DNA of 64,000 bases, from the NCBI RefSeq assembly GCF_000828085.3, contig NZ_JXCA02000027.1, forward strand, positions 91,435 through 155,434, given 5' to 3'. Every line of letters starts with the position of its first letter. Positions within the stretch are counted from its first letter, which is position 1. The notes beneath the pieces were generated by a model that ran no database searches, was not told the origin of the DNA, and was given only the letters and a program-made list of their open reading frames with translations. Below are positions 55,583 through 64,000 of this stretch, piece after piece. Made by a program: the position numbers and the translations under genes. This stretch comes from Scytonema tolypothrichoides VB-61278. GTDB taxonomy: Bacteria; Cyanobacteriota; Cyanobacteriia; Cyanobacteriales; Nostocaceae.

Positions 55583-57178
55583 ATGACTGAATTCAATAAC
55601 AACCACCATGATGGTAATCATCGTAACGGAATCTCTCAAAAGGGTAGAAAGCCTTCAGAATCAAAAATACTTACTGCTGAATATAAGCCTCCTAGAGCAT
55701 CTGAAACAGGTTTAAGGCGATACAACTTTGAGCCATTAGAAGAATCTGTTGTGCTACGCCAATCTCCAGTGTGGTCACGCACTATCATGATGACATTAAT
55801 GGTGTCAGCCTGTTTTGGAATTGGTTGGGCATACTTTGCCAAAATAGAGCAAGTTGTTCCTGCACAGGGTCAATTGAAGCCCCAAGGAACAGTTAAAGAC
55901 ATTCAAGCTCCAGTTAGTGGAGTGGTGAAGGCAGTTTATGTTAAAGATGGGCAAAAAGTCAAGCCTGGAGATTTACTGCTCATTTTTGATTCTGTCACGA
56001 CTAATGGTGAATTAAATTCTCTGAAAAAGGTTCGTGCTTCGTTAATGCAAGAAAATCAGCTTTACCGCCGTTTGATGCAAGTTAGTTCTGGGACTGCGGC
56101 TGAAATGGAATTTTTACGAGGTAACCTGTCCAGAGATGCTGCTTTTCTCTTAAAAAATCGAGCAACACTCATCGCAGAAAATGAGTTGTTGCGCAAGGAA
56201 TTAAGAAACACTGGTGCTGTTGCAGGCTTTAATATAGAAGAACAAGAACGTCTAGCAATAGCGAAAAGAGAATTAGATTCTCGTTCTGCAGCAGCGCAAT
56301 TCAAAGTCGAACAAAGCAAGCAGAAACTGGCTCAAAATGACGTTCAACTTAGCGACGCAAAAGCAAGTTTAGCAATTGAGAAGCTGATTTTAGATAGAAT
56401 GAAGAACCTAGCAGAACAAGGAGCAATTGCTCAGCTTCAATACCTACAACAGAAGAAAAAAGTCCAAAATCTTCAAGCACAAGAAGCACAATTTGTTAAG
56501 GAAGATCAACGCCTGAAGTATGAAATTCAACAGGGACAACAAGAGACAACAAATACAGTCGCTGTTTCTAGTAAAAACGTCCAGGAAAAGATAGCTGAAA
56601 ACAACAAGCGTCTTGCCGAAATTGATAGCCAAATCTCTAGGGTTCTGCTTGAGAATGAGAAGCAACTGGCTGATGTGAATAGCAAAATATTACAAGCGCA
56701 AACAAATATTAAATACCAAGAAATTCACGCTCCTGTCTCTGGGGTGATTTTTGATTTGCAAGCTAAAAACCCTGGTTTTGTCGCAAGCAACAGCCAAAAA
56801 CTTCTGACAATTGTCCCAAACGATAACTTTATTGCGGAAGCTTTTGTCACGAACAAAGATATTGGTTTTGTTAAGGAAGGAATGAAAGTTGATGTGAGAG
56901 TTGATTCATTTCCTTACAACGAGTTTGGTGATATTAAAGGAGAAGTCGTTTCGGTTGGATCAGATGCATTACCACCAGATCAAACACATCAATATTATCG
57001 TTTTCCTGTCAAAATCAATTTAACACAACAATCTTTGAATGCTAAAGGTAGAAAAATTTCTCTGCAATCAGGTATGTCTATTAACGCGAATATCAAAGTA
57101 CGAGAAGAACGGACAGTCATGAGTTTATTTACTGAGTTGTTTACTAAAGAAATTGATAGTCTTAAAGAGGTTCGTTGA
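55583..57178 (+). CDS. HlyD-family membrane fusion protein
   Basis: About 531 residues from ATG 55583, chosen for AGG nine bases upstream and because the frame before it (to ATG 55535) is not family-like. A cytoplasmic N-terminal tail of about 75 residues and one membrane helix (TIMMTLMVSACFGIGWAYF) lead to a biotinyl-lipoyl-like strand pair (QAPVSGVVKAVYVKDGQKVKPGDLLLIFD). A long alpha-helical hairpin coiled coil (about 150-360) and the second half-motif (EIHAPVSGVIFDLQAKNPG) complete it. It bridges the ABC exporter to an outer-membrane TolC-like channel, not encoded here. It begins about 100 bases after the exporter gene. Confidence 0.93.
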   Translation: MTEFNNNHHDGNHRNGISQKGRKPSESKILTAEYKPPRASETGLRRYNFEPLEESVVLRQSPVWSRTIMMTLMVSACFGIGWAYFAKIEQVVPAQGQLKPQGTVKDIQAPVSGVVKAVYVKDGQKVKPGDLLLIFDSVTTNGELNSLKKVRASLMQENQLYRRLMQVSSGTAAEMEFLRGNLSRDAAFLLKNRATLIAENELLRKELRNTGAVAGFNIEEQERLAIAKRELDSRSAAAQFKVEQSKQKLAQNDVQLSDAKASLAIEKLILDRMKNLAEQGAIAQLQYLQQKKKVQNLQAQEAQFVKEDQRLKYEIQQGQQETTNTVAVSSKNVQEKIAENNKRLAEIDSQISRVLLENEKQLADVNSKILQAQTNIKYQEIHAPVSGVIFDLQAKNPGFVASNSQKLLTIVPNDNFIAEAFVTNKDIGFVKEGMKVDVRVDSFPYNEFGDIKGEVVSVGSDALPPDQTHQYYRFPVKINLTQQSLNAKGRKISLQSGMSINANIKVREERTVMSLFTELFTKEIDSLKEVR

Positions 57179-57285
57179 GCAATTCAAAATAGACCAAGCT
57201 TGAAAATAGAACTCAGAACGATGAAGGAAAGAAATCTTTTTCATGCTTGCTTGTGGGATTTTCCTGTGCTTGGCTAGCTTGAAAA

Positions 57286-57333
57286 TCAAATCACAGATTA
57301 ACGATGATTTATCTGTGTTAATCTGTGATTTGA
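57286..57333. terminator. perfect long hairpin between hlyD-like gene and DUF427 gene
   Basis: Arms TCAAATCACAGATTAAC (57286-57302) and GTTAATCTGTGATTTGA (57317-57333) pair at all 17 positions with a 14-base loop. It could end the exporter transcript or be a dispersed repeat; no T-run of note follows. Confidence 0.5.
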
Positions 57334-57354
57334 AATCTCATCATACAATCTAAA

Positions 57355-57852
57355 ATGTTTAGACCCCAACGCATTGAACCTAGTCCCGGACAAGAGTCAG
57401 TGTGGGACTATCCTCGTCCGCCTCGGCTTGAGGATACCAACAAACATATCCAAATTATTTTTAACGGTGTCAGTATTGCAGACACTCACCGTGCTAAGCG
57501 TGTTTTAGAAACCAGCCACCCACCTAGTTACTACATCCCGCCTGAGGATATCAAAATGGAATACTTCTTACTCACACCACAATCTAGTTTTTGTGAGTGG
57601 AAAGGACGTGCTGGTTACTACACAATTCGTGTTGGTGAGAAAGAACTCCAGAATGTCGCATGGTTCTATCCCAATCCTACACCCGCGTTTGCATCAATGA
57701 AAGATTATGTCGCTTTTTATGCTCACCCTATGGATGCTTGTTACGTTAATGGAGAAAAAGTGCAACCGCAACCAGGGAATTTTTACGGCGGTTGGATAAC
57801 AAGTGATATTGTTGGACCTTTTAAAGGTGAACCTGGAAGTTGGGGATGGTGA
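57355..57852 (+). CDS. DUF427 family protein
   Basis: A 165-residue soluble protein of the DUF427 family, widespread in bacteria. Conserved sequence is visible as HIQIIFNGVSIADTHRAKRVLETSHPPSYYIPPEDIKMEYF, then KGRAGYYTIRVGEKELQNVAWFYPNPTPAF and YVAFYAHPMDACYVNGEKV. The domain is a small beta-fold with an invariant Y-x-P-x-x-D and WFYP motif; the reaction is unknown. The C-terminus GNFYGGWITSDIVGPFKGEPGSWGW is also typical. Start at ATG 57355. It is a single gene between a hairpin and a heptamer repeat. Confidence 0.88.
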   Translation: MFRPQRIEPSPGQESVWDYPRPPRLEDTNKHIQIIFNGVSIADTHRAKRVLETSHPPSYYIPPEDIKMEYFLLTPQSSFCEWKGRAGYYTIRVGEKELQNVAWFYPNPTPAFASMKDYVAFYAHPMDACYVNGEKVQPQPGNFYGGWITSDIVGPFKGEPGSWGW

Positions 57853-57857
57853 GGTTT

Positions 57858-57899
57858 TTATCAGTTATCAGTCATCAGTTATCAGTTATCAGTTATCAG
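57858..57899. repeat. heptanucleotide tandem repeat, six units of TTATCAG
   Basis: Six consecutive 7-base units, one of them TCATCAG, directly after the DUF427 stop. Short tandemly repeated repetitive sequences of seven bases are a hallmark of heterocystous cyanobacteria. Confidence 0.85.
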
Positions 57900-57970
57900 G
57901 TAGGAAACGGACTCGTCCACCCCTTGTTCACTGTTTACTGCGTAGGTAGCTGTTCACTGATTTAATTAAT

Positions 57971-58867
57971 CTACAACTTCTCGATCCTTTTTCTAGCCAA
58001 ATCCAACTGTCGTTTTTTCTCCTGCTGACGTGTCTTTTTCTCCTCCAAAAGAGTATCAAAACAAGAGGGACAAGAAACGCCTTCTTGGTACTTGGAGGAC
58101 GATTTATCAGCCTCAGAAATGGGATGTCCACAACTTGGACACATATCATAACTACCTGGTTCTAACCCATGACGCACAGCAATGCGTTGATCAAAGACAA
58201 AACATTCACCATCCCAGAAACTCTCAGACTCTGGGACTTCCTCTAAATATTTGAGGATCCCACCTTTGAGGTGATAAACCTCTTCAAACCCTTGAGACAG
58301 CATAAAGGAAGAAGCTTTCTCGCAGCGAATTCCCCCAGTGCAAAACAGGGCAACTTTTTTATGTTTGTTGGGATCAAGGTGGTTGCGAACATACTCTGGA
58401 AATTCACCGAATGATTCAGTCTGAGGATTTTGTGACCCTTTAAAGGTTCCGATACTCACCTCATAATCGTTGCGGGTGTCAATCACGGTGACTTGTGGAT
58501 CCGAAATCAGAGTATTCCAATCTTTGGGGTTGACATAAGTACCCACTTGTTGATTAGGATCAACACCAGGCAATCCGATAGTCACAATTTCTTTTTTCAA
58601 GCGGACTTTCATGCGCTCAAATGGTGGGTTGTTAGTATAAGACTCTTTGTGTTCCAAGTCTGCTAAGCGAGAGTCCGATCGCAAAAAGGAAAGAACGCAG
58701 TCAATTGCTTGACGAGAACCTGCGATTGTACCGTTAATCCCTTCCGGTGCCAATAGAATTGTTCCCTTAACGTTATGGGCTTGGCATAAAGAAAGCAGAG
58801 GGTGTTGTTTCTCAGCAAAGTCTTGCAACTGAACAAATTTATATAGGGCTGCAACAATTATGGTCAT
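57971..58867 (-). CDS. trhO: tRNA uridine(34) hydroxylase, rhodanese-like
   Basis: About 298 residues from ATG 58867. It belongs to the YceA/TrhO group, which hydroxylates U34 of certain tRNAs to ho5U using oxygen. The N-terminal domain has [17 protein letters not shown]. The rhodanese domain (about 115-215) has [15 protein letters not shown] and the active cysteine in [12 protein letters not shown]. The C-terminal tail holds two CPSC pairs ([17 protein letters not shown]), a zinc-binding module, then a basic helix. The frame is open to TTG 58897, but AGGGGA lies about 11 bases before the ATG, which also begins the conserved part. Confidence 0.9.
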   Translation of the reverse strand: MTIIVAALYKFVQLQDFAEKQHPLLSLCQAHNVKGTILLAPEGINGTIAGSRQAIDCVLSFLRSDSRLADLEHKESYTNNPPFERMKVRLKKEIVTIGLPGVDPNQQVGTYVNPKDWNTLISDPQVTVIDTRNDYEVSIGTFKGSQNPQTESFGEFPEYVRNHLDPNKHKKVALFCTGGIRCEKASSFMLSQGFEEVYHLKGGILKYLEEVPESESFWDGECFVFDQRIAVRHGLEPGSYDMCPSCGHPISEADKSSSKYQEGVSCPSCFDTLLEEKKTRQQEKKRQLDLARKRIEKL

Positions 58868-58953
58868 TTTTTTTGTTAATCCCCTTTCGCAAAACAATAA
58901 TATTAGGTTAAAATAACAACGTCAGTACAAATAACCATTCATTTCCATGTTCA

Positions 58954-59026
58954 GGGGGTATAGCTCAGTTGGTAGAGCGCCTGCTTTGCAAGCAGGATGT
59001 CAGGAGTTCGAGTCTCCTTACCTCCA
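58954..59026 (+). tRNA. tRNA-Ala (anticodon TGC)
   Basis: A 73-base cloverleaf. The acceptor stem GGGGGTA pairs with TACCTCC (one G-U) and the discriminator base is A at 59026. The D arm contains AGCTCAGTTGGTAGAGC. The anticodon stem CCTGC/GCAGG holds the loop TTTGCAA with anticodon TGC at 58987-58989. The T arm has GGAGTTCGAGTCTCC. CCA is not encoded. It reads GCA (and by wobble other Ala) codons. Confidence 0.97.
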
Positions 59027-59171
59027 TTAATCTTTTTTGTATTTTACCCAAGAATTGGGAGTATCAGATACTGCAACCTTCCCTTTCATGTAGAAATGTA
59101 GGATGCACTTTCATGACACCTCGTACGTATCGCACCCAACGCCACCACCAAGCATGCTGGGACGTACTCTC

Positions 59172-59204
59172 ACAAGATTGCAAAAATGACTCTTGTAATC
59201 TTGT
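59172..59204. repeat. inverted repeat downstream of tRNA-Ala
   Basis: Arms ACAAGATT (59172-59179) and AATCTTGT (59197-59204), eight pairs with a 17-base loop. It lies in a 290-base stretch after the tRNA that otherwise shows nothing. Confidence 0.3.
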
Positions 59205-59318
59205 CTCATTTTTGTGCTAAACACAGGAAAATAGCGCAAATTCTAGTGATTCCTCACAAATAAACGATAACCATTCTAATTTTTGCCCCAAGACTTAGAT
59301 TCCTTTAAAATTATCAAA

Positions 59319-59405
59319 TCACAGGCATGGATTGTTGATGCCCAAGCACCGGCAGTAAATTCTGTTTCTTCTCCCCTATCACTTCCGTTTTGTCATGATC
59401 GTTAA
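59319..59405 (+). pseudogene. C-terminal stub of a two-partner-secretion exoprotein (TpsA)
   Basis: A short frame ending at TAA 59403-59405 reads SQAWIVDAQAPAVNSV, continues to LSLPFCHDR and stops. Cyanobacterial filamentous-haemagglutinin-like exoproteins commonly end with a similar ASGWV-x-AQ...QAPA...C tail, and their genes usually sit just before the TpsB porin. Here the stub overlaps the TpsB ATG by 11 bases, as expected for a TpsA-TpsB pair. No upstream signal sequence, haemagglutination domain or repeats remain, so the gene appears deleted. The match is from memory of the family and rests on few residues. Confidence 0.45.
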
Positions 59406-61188
59406 ACGTTGCACAAAATTAGGGTTTTATAAAAACTGGTATTGTTTGAGCTTGGTTCCAATCATCGTTGTGATAGCACTCAAACCATTGCAAGCACAAG
59501 TTATCAACACAACGCCAATATTAAACGATCAACGCGCCCAAACTCCACCCCAACCGACTCTACAACGGGAGAACCAGCCACCTTCTGTTCAGCCACTACC
59601 AGAACTAGCCCCTCCCTCCCCCTTACCACCACCAGAGAAGTTGCTTCCTCCACCCAGCATAATACCTTCCACTCCCGAACAACCAATACCTAGTGATGTT
59701 TCTCAAACCATCACTGTTAAAAAATTTGAAGTCGCAGGTAGTACAGTCTTTAGTCGTGAAGATTTTGCCAAAATTACAACACCATACACCAACCGCCCGA
59801 TTACATTTGCGGAATTATTCGAGGTGCGAACGAAAATTACACAACTCTATGTTTCTAAAGGATACATCACATCCGGAGCTTTTATCCCAACACAAAAGCT
59901 CCAAGAAGGAGTTGTAGAAATCCGAGTGGTTGAGGGTTATTTGGAAGATATCAAAGTCACCGGAACACGCAGACTGAATCCTGGCTACGTGCGGAGTCGC
60001 ATGGCTTTAGCCACGAGTAAACCTTTGAATCGAGAACGCCTACTCGAAGCGTTGCAACTTTTGCAACTCAATCCCCTGATTAGCAACCTCTCTGCTGAAC
60101 TATCTACAGGTTCGCGTCCAGGGGTGAGTTTACTAGAAGTGCGAGTCAAGGAAGCAGACACTTTTAAGGTAGAAATTACCTTAGATAATGGGCGTTCTCC
60201 TGCTGTGGGTAGTTTTCGCCGTCAAATCCAAGTGAGTGAAGCCAATCTCTTTGGATGGAGCGATAATGTTATTGCGACTTATACTAATACTGATGGTAGC
60301 AATGCTTTTGATTTTAGCTACTCTGTTCCTTTTAATGCTCGCAACGGCACTGTTAGCTTTAGCTTTGGCTTTTCCGATAGCGATATCATCGAAAGACGTT
60401 TTAATGTTCTTGATATTCAATCCAACTCTAGCTACTACGAACTCACACTACGCCAGCCCATCATCCAATCTCCAACTCAGGAATTGGCATTAGGTCTGAG
60501 TGCAACTCGCCGCGAAAGCAAAGCCAGTTTACTCAATGGGGAAATTGCCTTTTCAAGTGCAGTGGGGGCTTTCGGTGCAGATGACGAGGGTAAAACACGG
60601 ATAAGTGCTGTGCGTTTTTTTCAAGAATGGACTCAGCGCAGCAGTCAGCAAGTTCTTGCCTTTCGTTCTCAGTTCAATTTGGGACTTGACGCAATTGAAG
60701 CCAATAGTTTCTTCGCTTGGAGAGGACAAGGACAGTGGGTGCGCTTGTTGGGTCGCGATACCGTGCTGTTACTGAGAGGAGATGTACAATTAGCAGACCG
60801 ACCGCTTGTTCCATTTGAACAATTTAGCTTAGGTGGTATAGAAAGTGTCCGAGGCTACCGCCAAGATGCTTTACTAACAGACAACGGTATCTTTGCTTCT
60901 GCTGAAGTGCGAATTCCCATTGTTCGCTTCTCTAAACGCAATAGCCTTTTGCAAGTCACTCCCTTCTTCGATGTTGGCACAGCCTGGAACCGTTCTGGTA
61001 GACAAGATGCAAATCTGGAGCTAAAGGATAATACACTTGTTTCTGCGGGGTTAGGGTTGCGTCTACAACTAGAAAACTGGCTCACTGCTCGCTTGGACTG
61101 GGGTATTCCGATAATATCAATTCCTGGTGAGAAAAATACATGGCAGGAAAATGGTTTGTATTTTTCTATCATTGCTAATCCTTTTTAA
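59395..61188 (+). CDS. two-partner-secretion outer-membrane porin (TpsB; ShlB/FhaC family)
   Basis: A 597-residue protein. A signal peptide occupies about 1-36 (helix LSLVPIIVVIALKPLQAQ). A very proline-rich linker follows (about 40-100), then two POTRA domains (ITVKKFEVAGSTVFSREDF onward; second at EDIKVTGTRRLNPG). A 16-strand barrel follows from about residue 265. The channel-lining loop 6 motif VRGY is at 485-488 in SVRGYRQDALL, and the chain ends in an aromatic (PF). Such porins export large beta-helical exoproteins across the outer membrane. Its usual TpsA partner appears reduced to a stub upstream. The TPR-CHAT gene follows by 79 bases. Confidence 0.93.
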   Translation: MIVKRCTKLGFYKNWYCLSLVPIIVVIALKPLQAQVINTTPILNDQRAQTPPQPTLQRENQPPSVQPLPELAPPSPLPPPEKLLPPPSIIPSTPEQPIPSDVSQTITVKKFEVAGSTVFSREDFAKITTPYTNRPITFAELFEVRTKITQLYVSKGYITSGAFIPTQKLQEGVVEIRVVEGYLEDIKVTGTRRLNPGYVRSRMALATSKPLNRERLLEALQLLQLNPLISNLSAELSTGSRPGVSLLEVRVKEADTFKVEITLDNGRSPAVGSFRRQIQVSEANLFGWSDNVIATYTNTDGSNAFDFSYSVPFNARNGTVSFSFGFSDSDIIERRFNVLDIQSNSSYYELTLRQPIIQSPTQELALGLSATRRESKASLLNGEIAFSSAVGAFGADDEGKTRISAVRFFQEWTQRSSQQVLAFRSQFNLGLDAIEANSFFAWRGQGQWVRLLGRDTVLLLRGDVQLADRPLVPFEQFSLGGIESVRGYRQDALLTDNGIFASAEVRIPIVRFSKRNSLLQVTPFFDVGTAWNRSGRQDANLELKDNTLVSAGLGLRLQLENWLTARLDWGIPIISIPGEKNTWQENGLYFSIIANPF

Positions 61189-61267
61189 CAGTTATCAGTT
61201 ATTCATTGTCCACTGATTTAATTGACTCATTAGTTTTCTTATACTGCTCCTAACCAGAAAAAAGTAT

Positions 61268-63841
61268 ATGAAGAGATACAATTTCATACGGTATTATTTG
61301 GTTTTAGCTGTTATAACCGCTTTGTTGTGTGTCCTTGGTTCACCTGTGCTGGCAAAACTTCCTGCCTCACCTGCTCCTCATAGTTCTTTAGAGCAACAAG
61401 AGAAAGTGCTGTATGATGCTGGAAGGTATGCCGAAGCTGTACAGATCTTGCAGCAAGCAGTTCTGCAATACCGATCGCAAGGAGATACCCTCAGACTTGC
61501 TGCAACTTTAAGTAATCTTTCTCTGGTTTACCAACAACTCGGTGCGTGGAATAATGCAAAGCAGGCGATCGCACAAAGCCTAAATATTTTGGGATATCCG
61601 CAGGAGACAAAAGGACAAGCACACCCGAAGCTTCTAGTTCTTGCCCAAAGTCTTGATATATTAGGTCGTCTGCAACTCGTAACAGGACAACCACAAGAGG
61701 CTTTGGTCACTTGGCAGGAGGCTCAAAAGGTTTATAGCAATGCTGGTGATCAAAATGGCGTCGTGCGATCGCACATCAATCAAGCAGAAGCATTGCGAAC
61801 CCAAGGTTTTTACCGTCGTGCTGAAAAAACATTAAAAGATGTTTCTAAAATTTTACAATCACAACCAGACTCTTTAGAAAAGACAGTGGGGTTGCGATCG
61901 CTTGGTGATGTTCTTCAGTTAGTCGGGAAATTGAAAGATTCTCAAGATGCTCTACAGCAAAGTCTAGAAATTGCCCAACGCCTGAAATCTTCTCCAGATA
62001 TTGGCGCAAGTCTTTTTAGTTTGGGAAATAACGCTCGTACACAGCAGCAAACACAACAAGCAATAGAATTGTATCAAAAAACAGTTCAAGTCTCTCCCTC
62101 ACCTCTAACAAAAGTCCAAGCGCAACTCAATCACTTGGATCTTCTGATTTCAAATCAACAATTAGCAGAAGCGCAAACTCTCATACCATTGATTCAACCC
62201 CAACTCGACACACTCCCCCTGAGTCGTTCTGCTATCTACGCCCGGATTAACTTTGCTCATAGTCTCGGGAAGTTAGGAGGACAAGCACTCACCCCATCTT
62301 CCTCTGTTCAACTCCTTGCGACTGCTATTCAACAAGCCCGTGATTTGAATGACAAGCAATCAGAGGCATATGCTTTGGGAAGTTTGGGTGGTTTGTACGA
62401 AAAAACTGGGCAATGGTCGGAGGCGCAAAATTTGACACAACAAGCGTTATTATTAGCACAGGCAAGTCGTGCACCAGAGATTGCTTATCGGTGGCAGTGG
62501 CAACTAGGAAGGTTACTTAAGGCAAAAGGAGATATTAAGGGAGCGATCGCAGCTTACAATAGTGCTGTGGATACACTCCAATCTTTGCGGAGTGACTTAG
62601 CAGCAGTGACACAAGATGTACAATTCTCTTTTCGGGACAGTGTAGAACCTGTTTATAGGCAATCAGTGGGATTACTACTACAAGAGCAAGAAAGAGAACC
62701 ATCAAACAACAATTTAGAAAAAGCTCGTCAGCAGATTGAGGCATTACAACTAGCAGAATTGGACAATTTCTTTCGACAAGCTTGCTTTCAAGGTCAAAAA
62801 GTTCTACTCGACAAAATGGTAGACCAAGATAACCCCACTGCTGCTATTCTTTACCCAATAATTCTTGAAGAAGAACTCCAAGTCATTGTCAAAATCCCTA
62901 AACAACCCCTGCGACACTACAGCACCAAGATTAACCAAACAGAAGTGGAAAAAATTGTCGGCGAACTGCGGCAGAATCTTGTGCAACCATATGCGATTAA
63001 AGCATTCAAAACCCAGTCGCAACAGGTGTACAATTGGTTGATCAAACCAATTGAGTCCCAACTGCAAAACAGTGGGGTGAAAACCCTCGTGTTTGTACTA
63101 GATGGGGCGTTACGGAATATACCACCATCAGCGCTTTACGATGGCAAGCAATATTTAGTAGAGAAATATGCGATCGCCCTAAGCATCGGTTTGCAACTTC
63201 AAAATCCCAAACCCCTGGTGCGACAGCGGCTGAACGCTCTCACCGCAGGGCTGACTCAACCGCCGCCAGGATATAATGAATTTTCTCCCTTACCTGCAAT
63301 TAAGACAGAGTTAAATCTGATCGCCCAAGCAGGAGTATCAACAACCAGCCTTTTGGATCAGCAATTCACCAAACAAGCTTGGATAAGCAAAGTGAATGCT
63401 GTTCCCTTCAACATCTTACATCTGGCAACACACGGTCAGTTCAGTTCCCGCGCGGATCAGACTTTTATTTTAGCTGCCAATGGTCCAATTAACGTTATAG
63501 ATTTCGACAGTATCCTCCGCACGCGTGATGAAAACAAACCAGAAGCTGTACAATTATTGGTTTTAAGTGCTTGCCAAACAGCAGCCGGAGACAACCGTGC
63601 AGCTTTAGGTTTAGCTGGTGCAGCCCTCAAAGCCGGCGCACGCAGTACAGTAGCATCCTTGTGGCAAATTGATGATGAATCAACAGCACAGTTTGTTGGT
63701 GCTTTTTATACACAGTTGAAGAACGCCAATATGAGTAAAGCAGAAGCTTTGCGTCTTGCTCAGCTACAATTGTTGAAACATCCTAATTACAGTTCTCCGA
63801 GCTTTTGGTCTGCTTATGTTTTAATTGGTAATTGGCTGTAA
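61268..63841 (+). CDS. secreted TPR and CHAT-domain protein
   Basis: An 857-residue protein. A signal peptide-like helix (about 8-30, ending SPVLAKLP) directs it out of the cytoplasm. Residues about 40-450 are tetratricopeptide repeats. The C-terminal CHAT domain (about 560-857) is a caspase-like peptidase fold. The catalytic pair is H722 in HLATHGQFSS and C769 in LVLSACQTAAGDN, both present. GAARSTVASLWQIDDESTAQF closes the domain. CHAT proteins downstream of TpsB porins are frequent in cyanobacteria; they might process the exoprotein, but that is not shown. Start at ATG 61268. Confidence 0.92.
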   Translation: MKRYNFIRYYLVLAVITALLCVLGSPVLAKLPASPAPHSSLEQQEKVLYDAGRYAEAVQILQQAVLQYRSQGDTLRLAATLSNLSLVYQQLGAWNNAKQAIAQSLNILGYPQETKGQAHPKLLVLAQSLDILGRLQLVTGQPQEALVTWQEAQKVYSNAGDQNGVVRSHINQAEALRTQGFYRRAEKTLKDVSKILQSQPDSLEKTVGLRSLGDVLQLVGKLKDSQDALQQSLEIAQRLKSSPDIGASLFSLGNNARTQQQTQQAIELYQKTVQVSPSPLTKVQAQLNHLDLLISNQQLAEAQTLIPLIQPQLDTLPLSRSAIYARINFAHSLGKLGGQALTPSSSVQLLATAIQQARDLNDKQSEAYALGSLGGLYEKTGQWSEAQNLTQQALLLAQASRAPEIAYRWQWQLGRLLKAKGDIKGAIAAYNSAVDTLQSLRSDLAAVTQDVQFSFRDSVEPVYRQSVGLLLQEQEREPSNNNLEKARQQIEALQLAELDNFFRQACFQGQKVLLDKMVDQDNPTAAILYPIILEEELQVIVKIPKQPLRHYSTKINQTEVEKIVGELRQNLVQPYAIKAFKTQSQQVYNWLIKPIESQLQNSGVKTLVFVLDGALRNIPPSALYDGKQYLVEKYAIALSIGLQLQNPKPLVRQRLNALTAGLTQPPPGYNEFSPLPAIKTELNLIAQAGVSTTSLLDQQFTKQAWISKVNAVPFNILHLATHGQFSSRADQTFILAANGPINVIDFDSILRTRDENKPEAVQLLVLSACQTAAGDNRAALGLAGAALKAGARSTVASLWQIDDESTAQFVGAFYTQLKNANMSKAEALRLAQLQLLKHPNYSSPSFWSAYVLIGNWL

Positions 63842-64000
63842 TAGTTTACGATCAAATATAGATAATTAAAAAACCGCAGAGGCGCAGAGAACGCAGAGGA
63901 GGAGAAAAGAGAAATCATTGCGTTCGCGTCGCTAGTAGGTTGGGCTTACCGTGGGGAAACCCAACAAACAATGGTTGAGTGCAAGAGTACTATTTCTTTC
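63842..64000. repeat. dispersed repeat sequence at window end
   Basis: After the CHAT gene comes ACCGCAGAGGCGCAGAGAACGCAGAGG, a tandem-like GCAGAG element common in filamentous cyanobacteria. An inverted repeat GTTGGG...CCCAAC (63939-63965) follows. No gene start is visible before the edge. Confidence 0.5.

Noticed and set aside
52472..57178. Exporter and HlyD-like pair as the missing export machinery of the graspetide locus
   Set aside because: About 15 kb away with housekeeping genes between, and its C39 domain lacks catalytic residues, so a functional link is not supported.
1..64000. CRISPR arrays, rRNA genes, prophage genes, intact insertion sequences, known riboswitches
   Set aside because: Looked for by eye; no regularly spaced identical repeats with unique spacers, no transposase or phage motifs, and no riboswitch core that I could recognise.

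Overview
The window is chromosomal DNA from a filamentous, probably heterocyst-forming cyanobacterium (order Nostocales). The evidence is scattered GCGATCGC (HIP1) octamers, heptanucleotide tandem repeats, dense palindromic repeats between genes, and cyanobacteria-typical genes (CHASE2 kinase, PixJ-like chemoreceptor with GAF domains, DUF3153, DUF1838, TPR/CHAT protein beside a two-partner-secretion porin). The species cannot be named from sequence alone. I saw no intact transposase, CRISPR array, rRNA or phage gene. || Layout. 1-16175, all minus strand: an exopolysaccharide locus. In transcription order it runs from a zinc-ribbon-like protein and a Wzc-type tyrosine autokinase, through an ABC flippase, a cupin plus DegT aminotransferase (amino-sugar step) and a methyltransferase, to six glycosyltransferases and a Wzy-like polymerase; the last glycosyltransferase runs off the window. 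16176-21240: aspS between two long gene-poor stretches. 21241-26555: a coiled-coil protein, an AbrB-type transporter gene broken by one in-frame TAA, a 3' remnant of a TonB-dependent receptor, and DUF1838, YdcF-like and VOC genes. 28298-33893: a large methyl-accepting chemotaxis protein and a CHASE2-Ser/Thr kinase whose 3' ends overlap on opposite strands. 34115-35551: a TPR protein and a DUF3153 lipoprotein. || 35893-37358 holds the most interesting system: a compact two-gene graspetide (omega-ester peptide) locus. Its precursor has a Gly-Gly leader and three TTxxxxEE cores at a strict 12-residue period, with an ATP-grasp macrocyclase downstream. A perfect 13-bp hairpin separates the two genes, and no protease or exporter is adjacent. 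|| 37835-51591 is mostly housekeeping: pdxH, AI-2E transporter, LapA-like, scpA, sugar nucleotidyltransferase, speA, ndk, TerC, DUF1345, ChaB, GNAT, NDH-2 and a HAD hydrolase. 52472-57178 encodes a type I secretion pair: an ABC exporter with N-terminal cyclic-nucleotide-binding-like modules and a catalytically dead C39 domain, plus an HlyD adaptor. 57355-59026 has DUF427, trhO and tRNA-Ala(TGC). 59319-63841 has the apparent C-terminal stub of a lost TpsA exoprotein, the TpsB outer-membrane porin and a secreted TPR-CHAT protein. || All identifications rest on reading motifs by eye; no database search was run.
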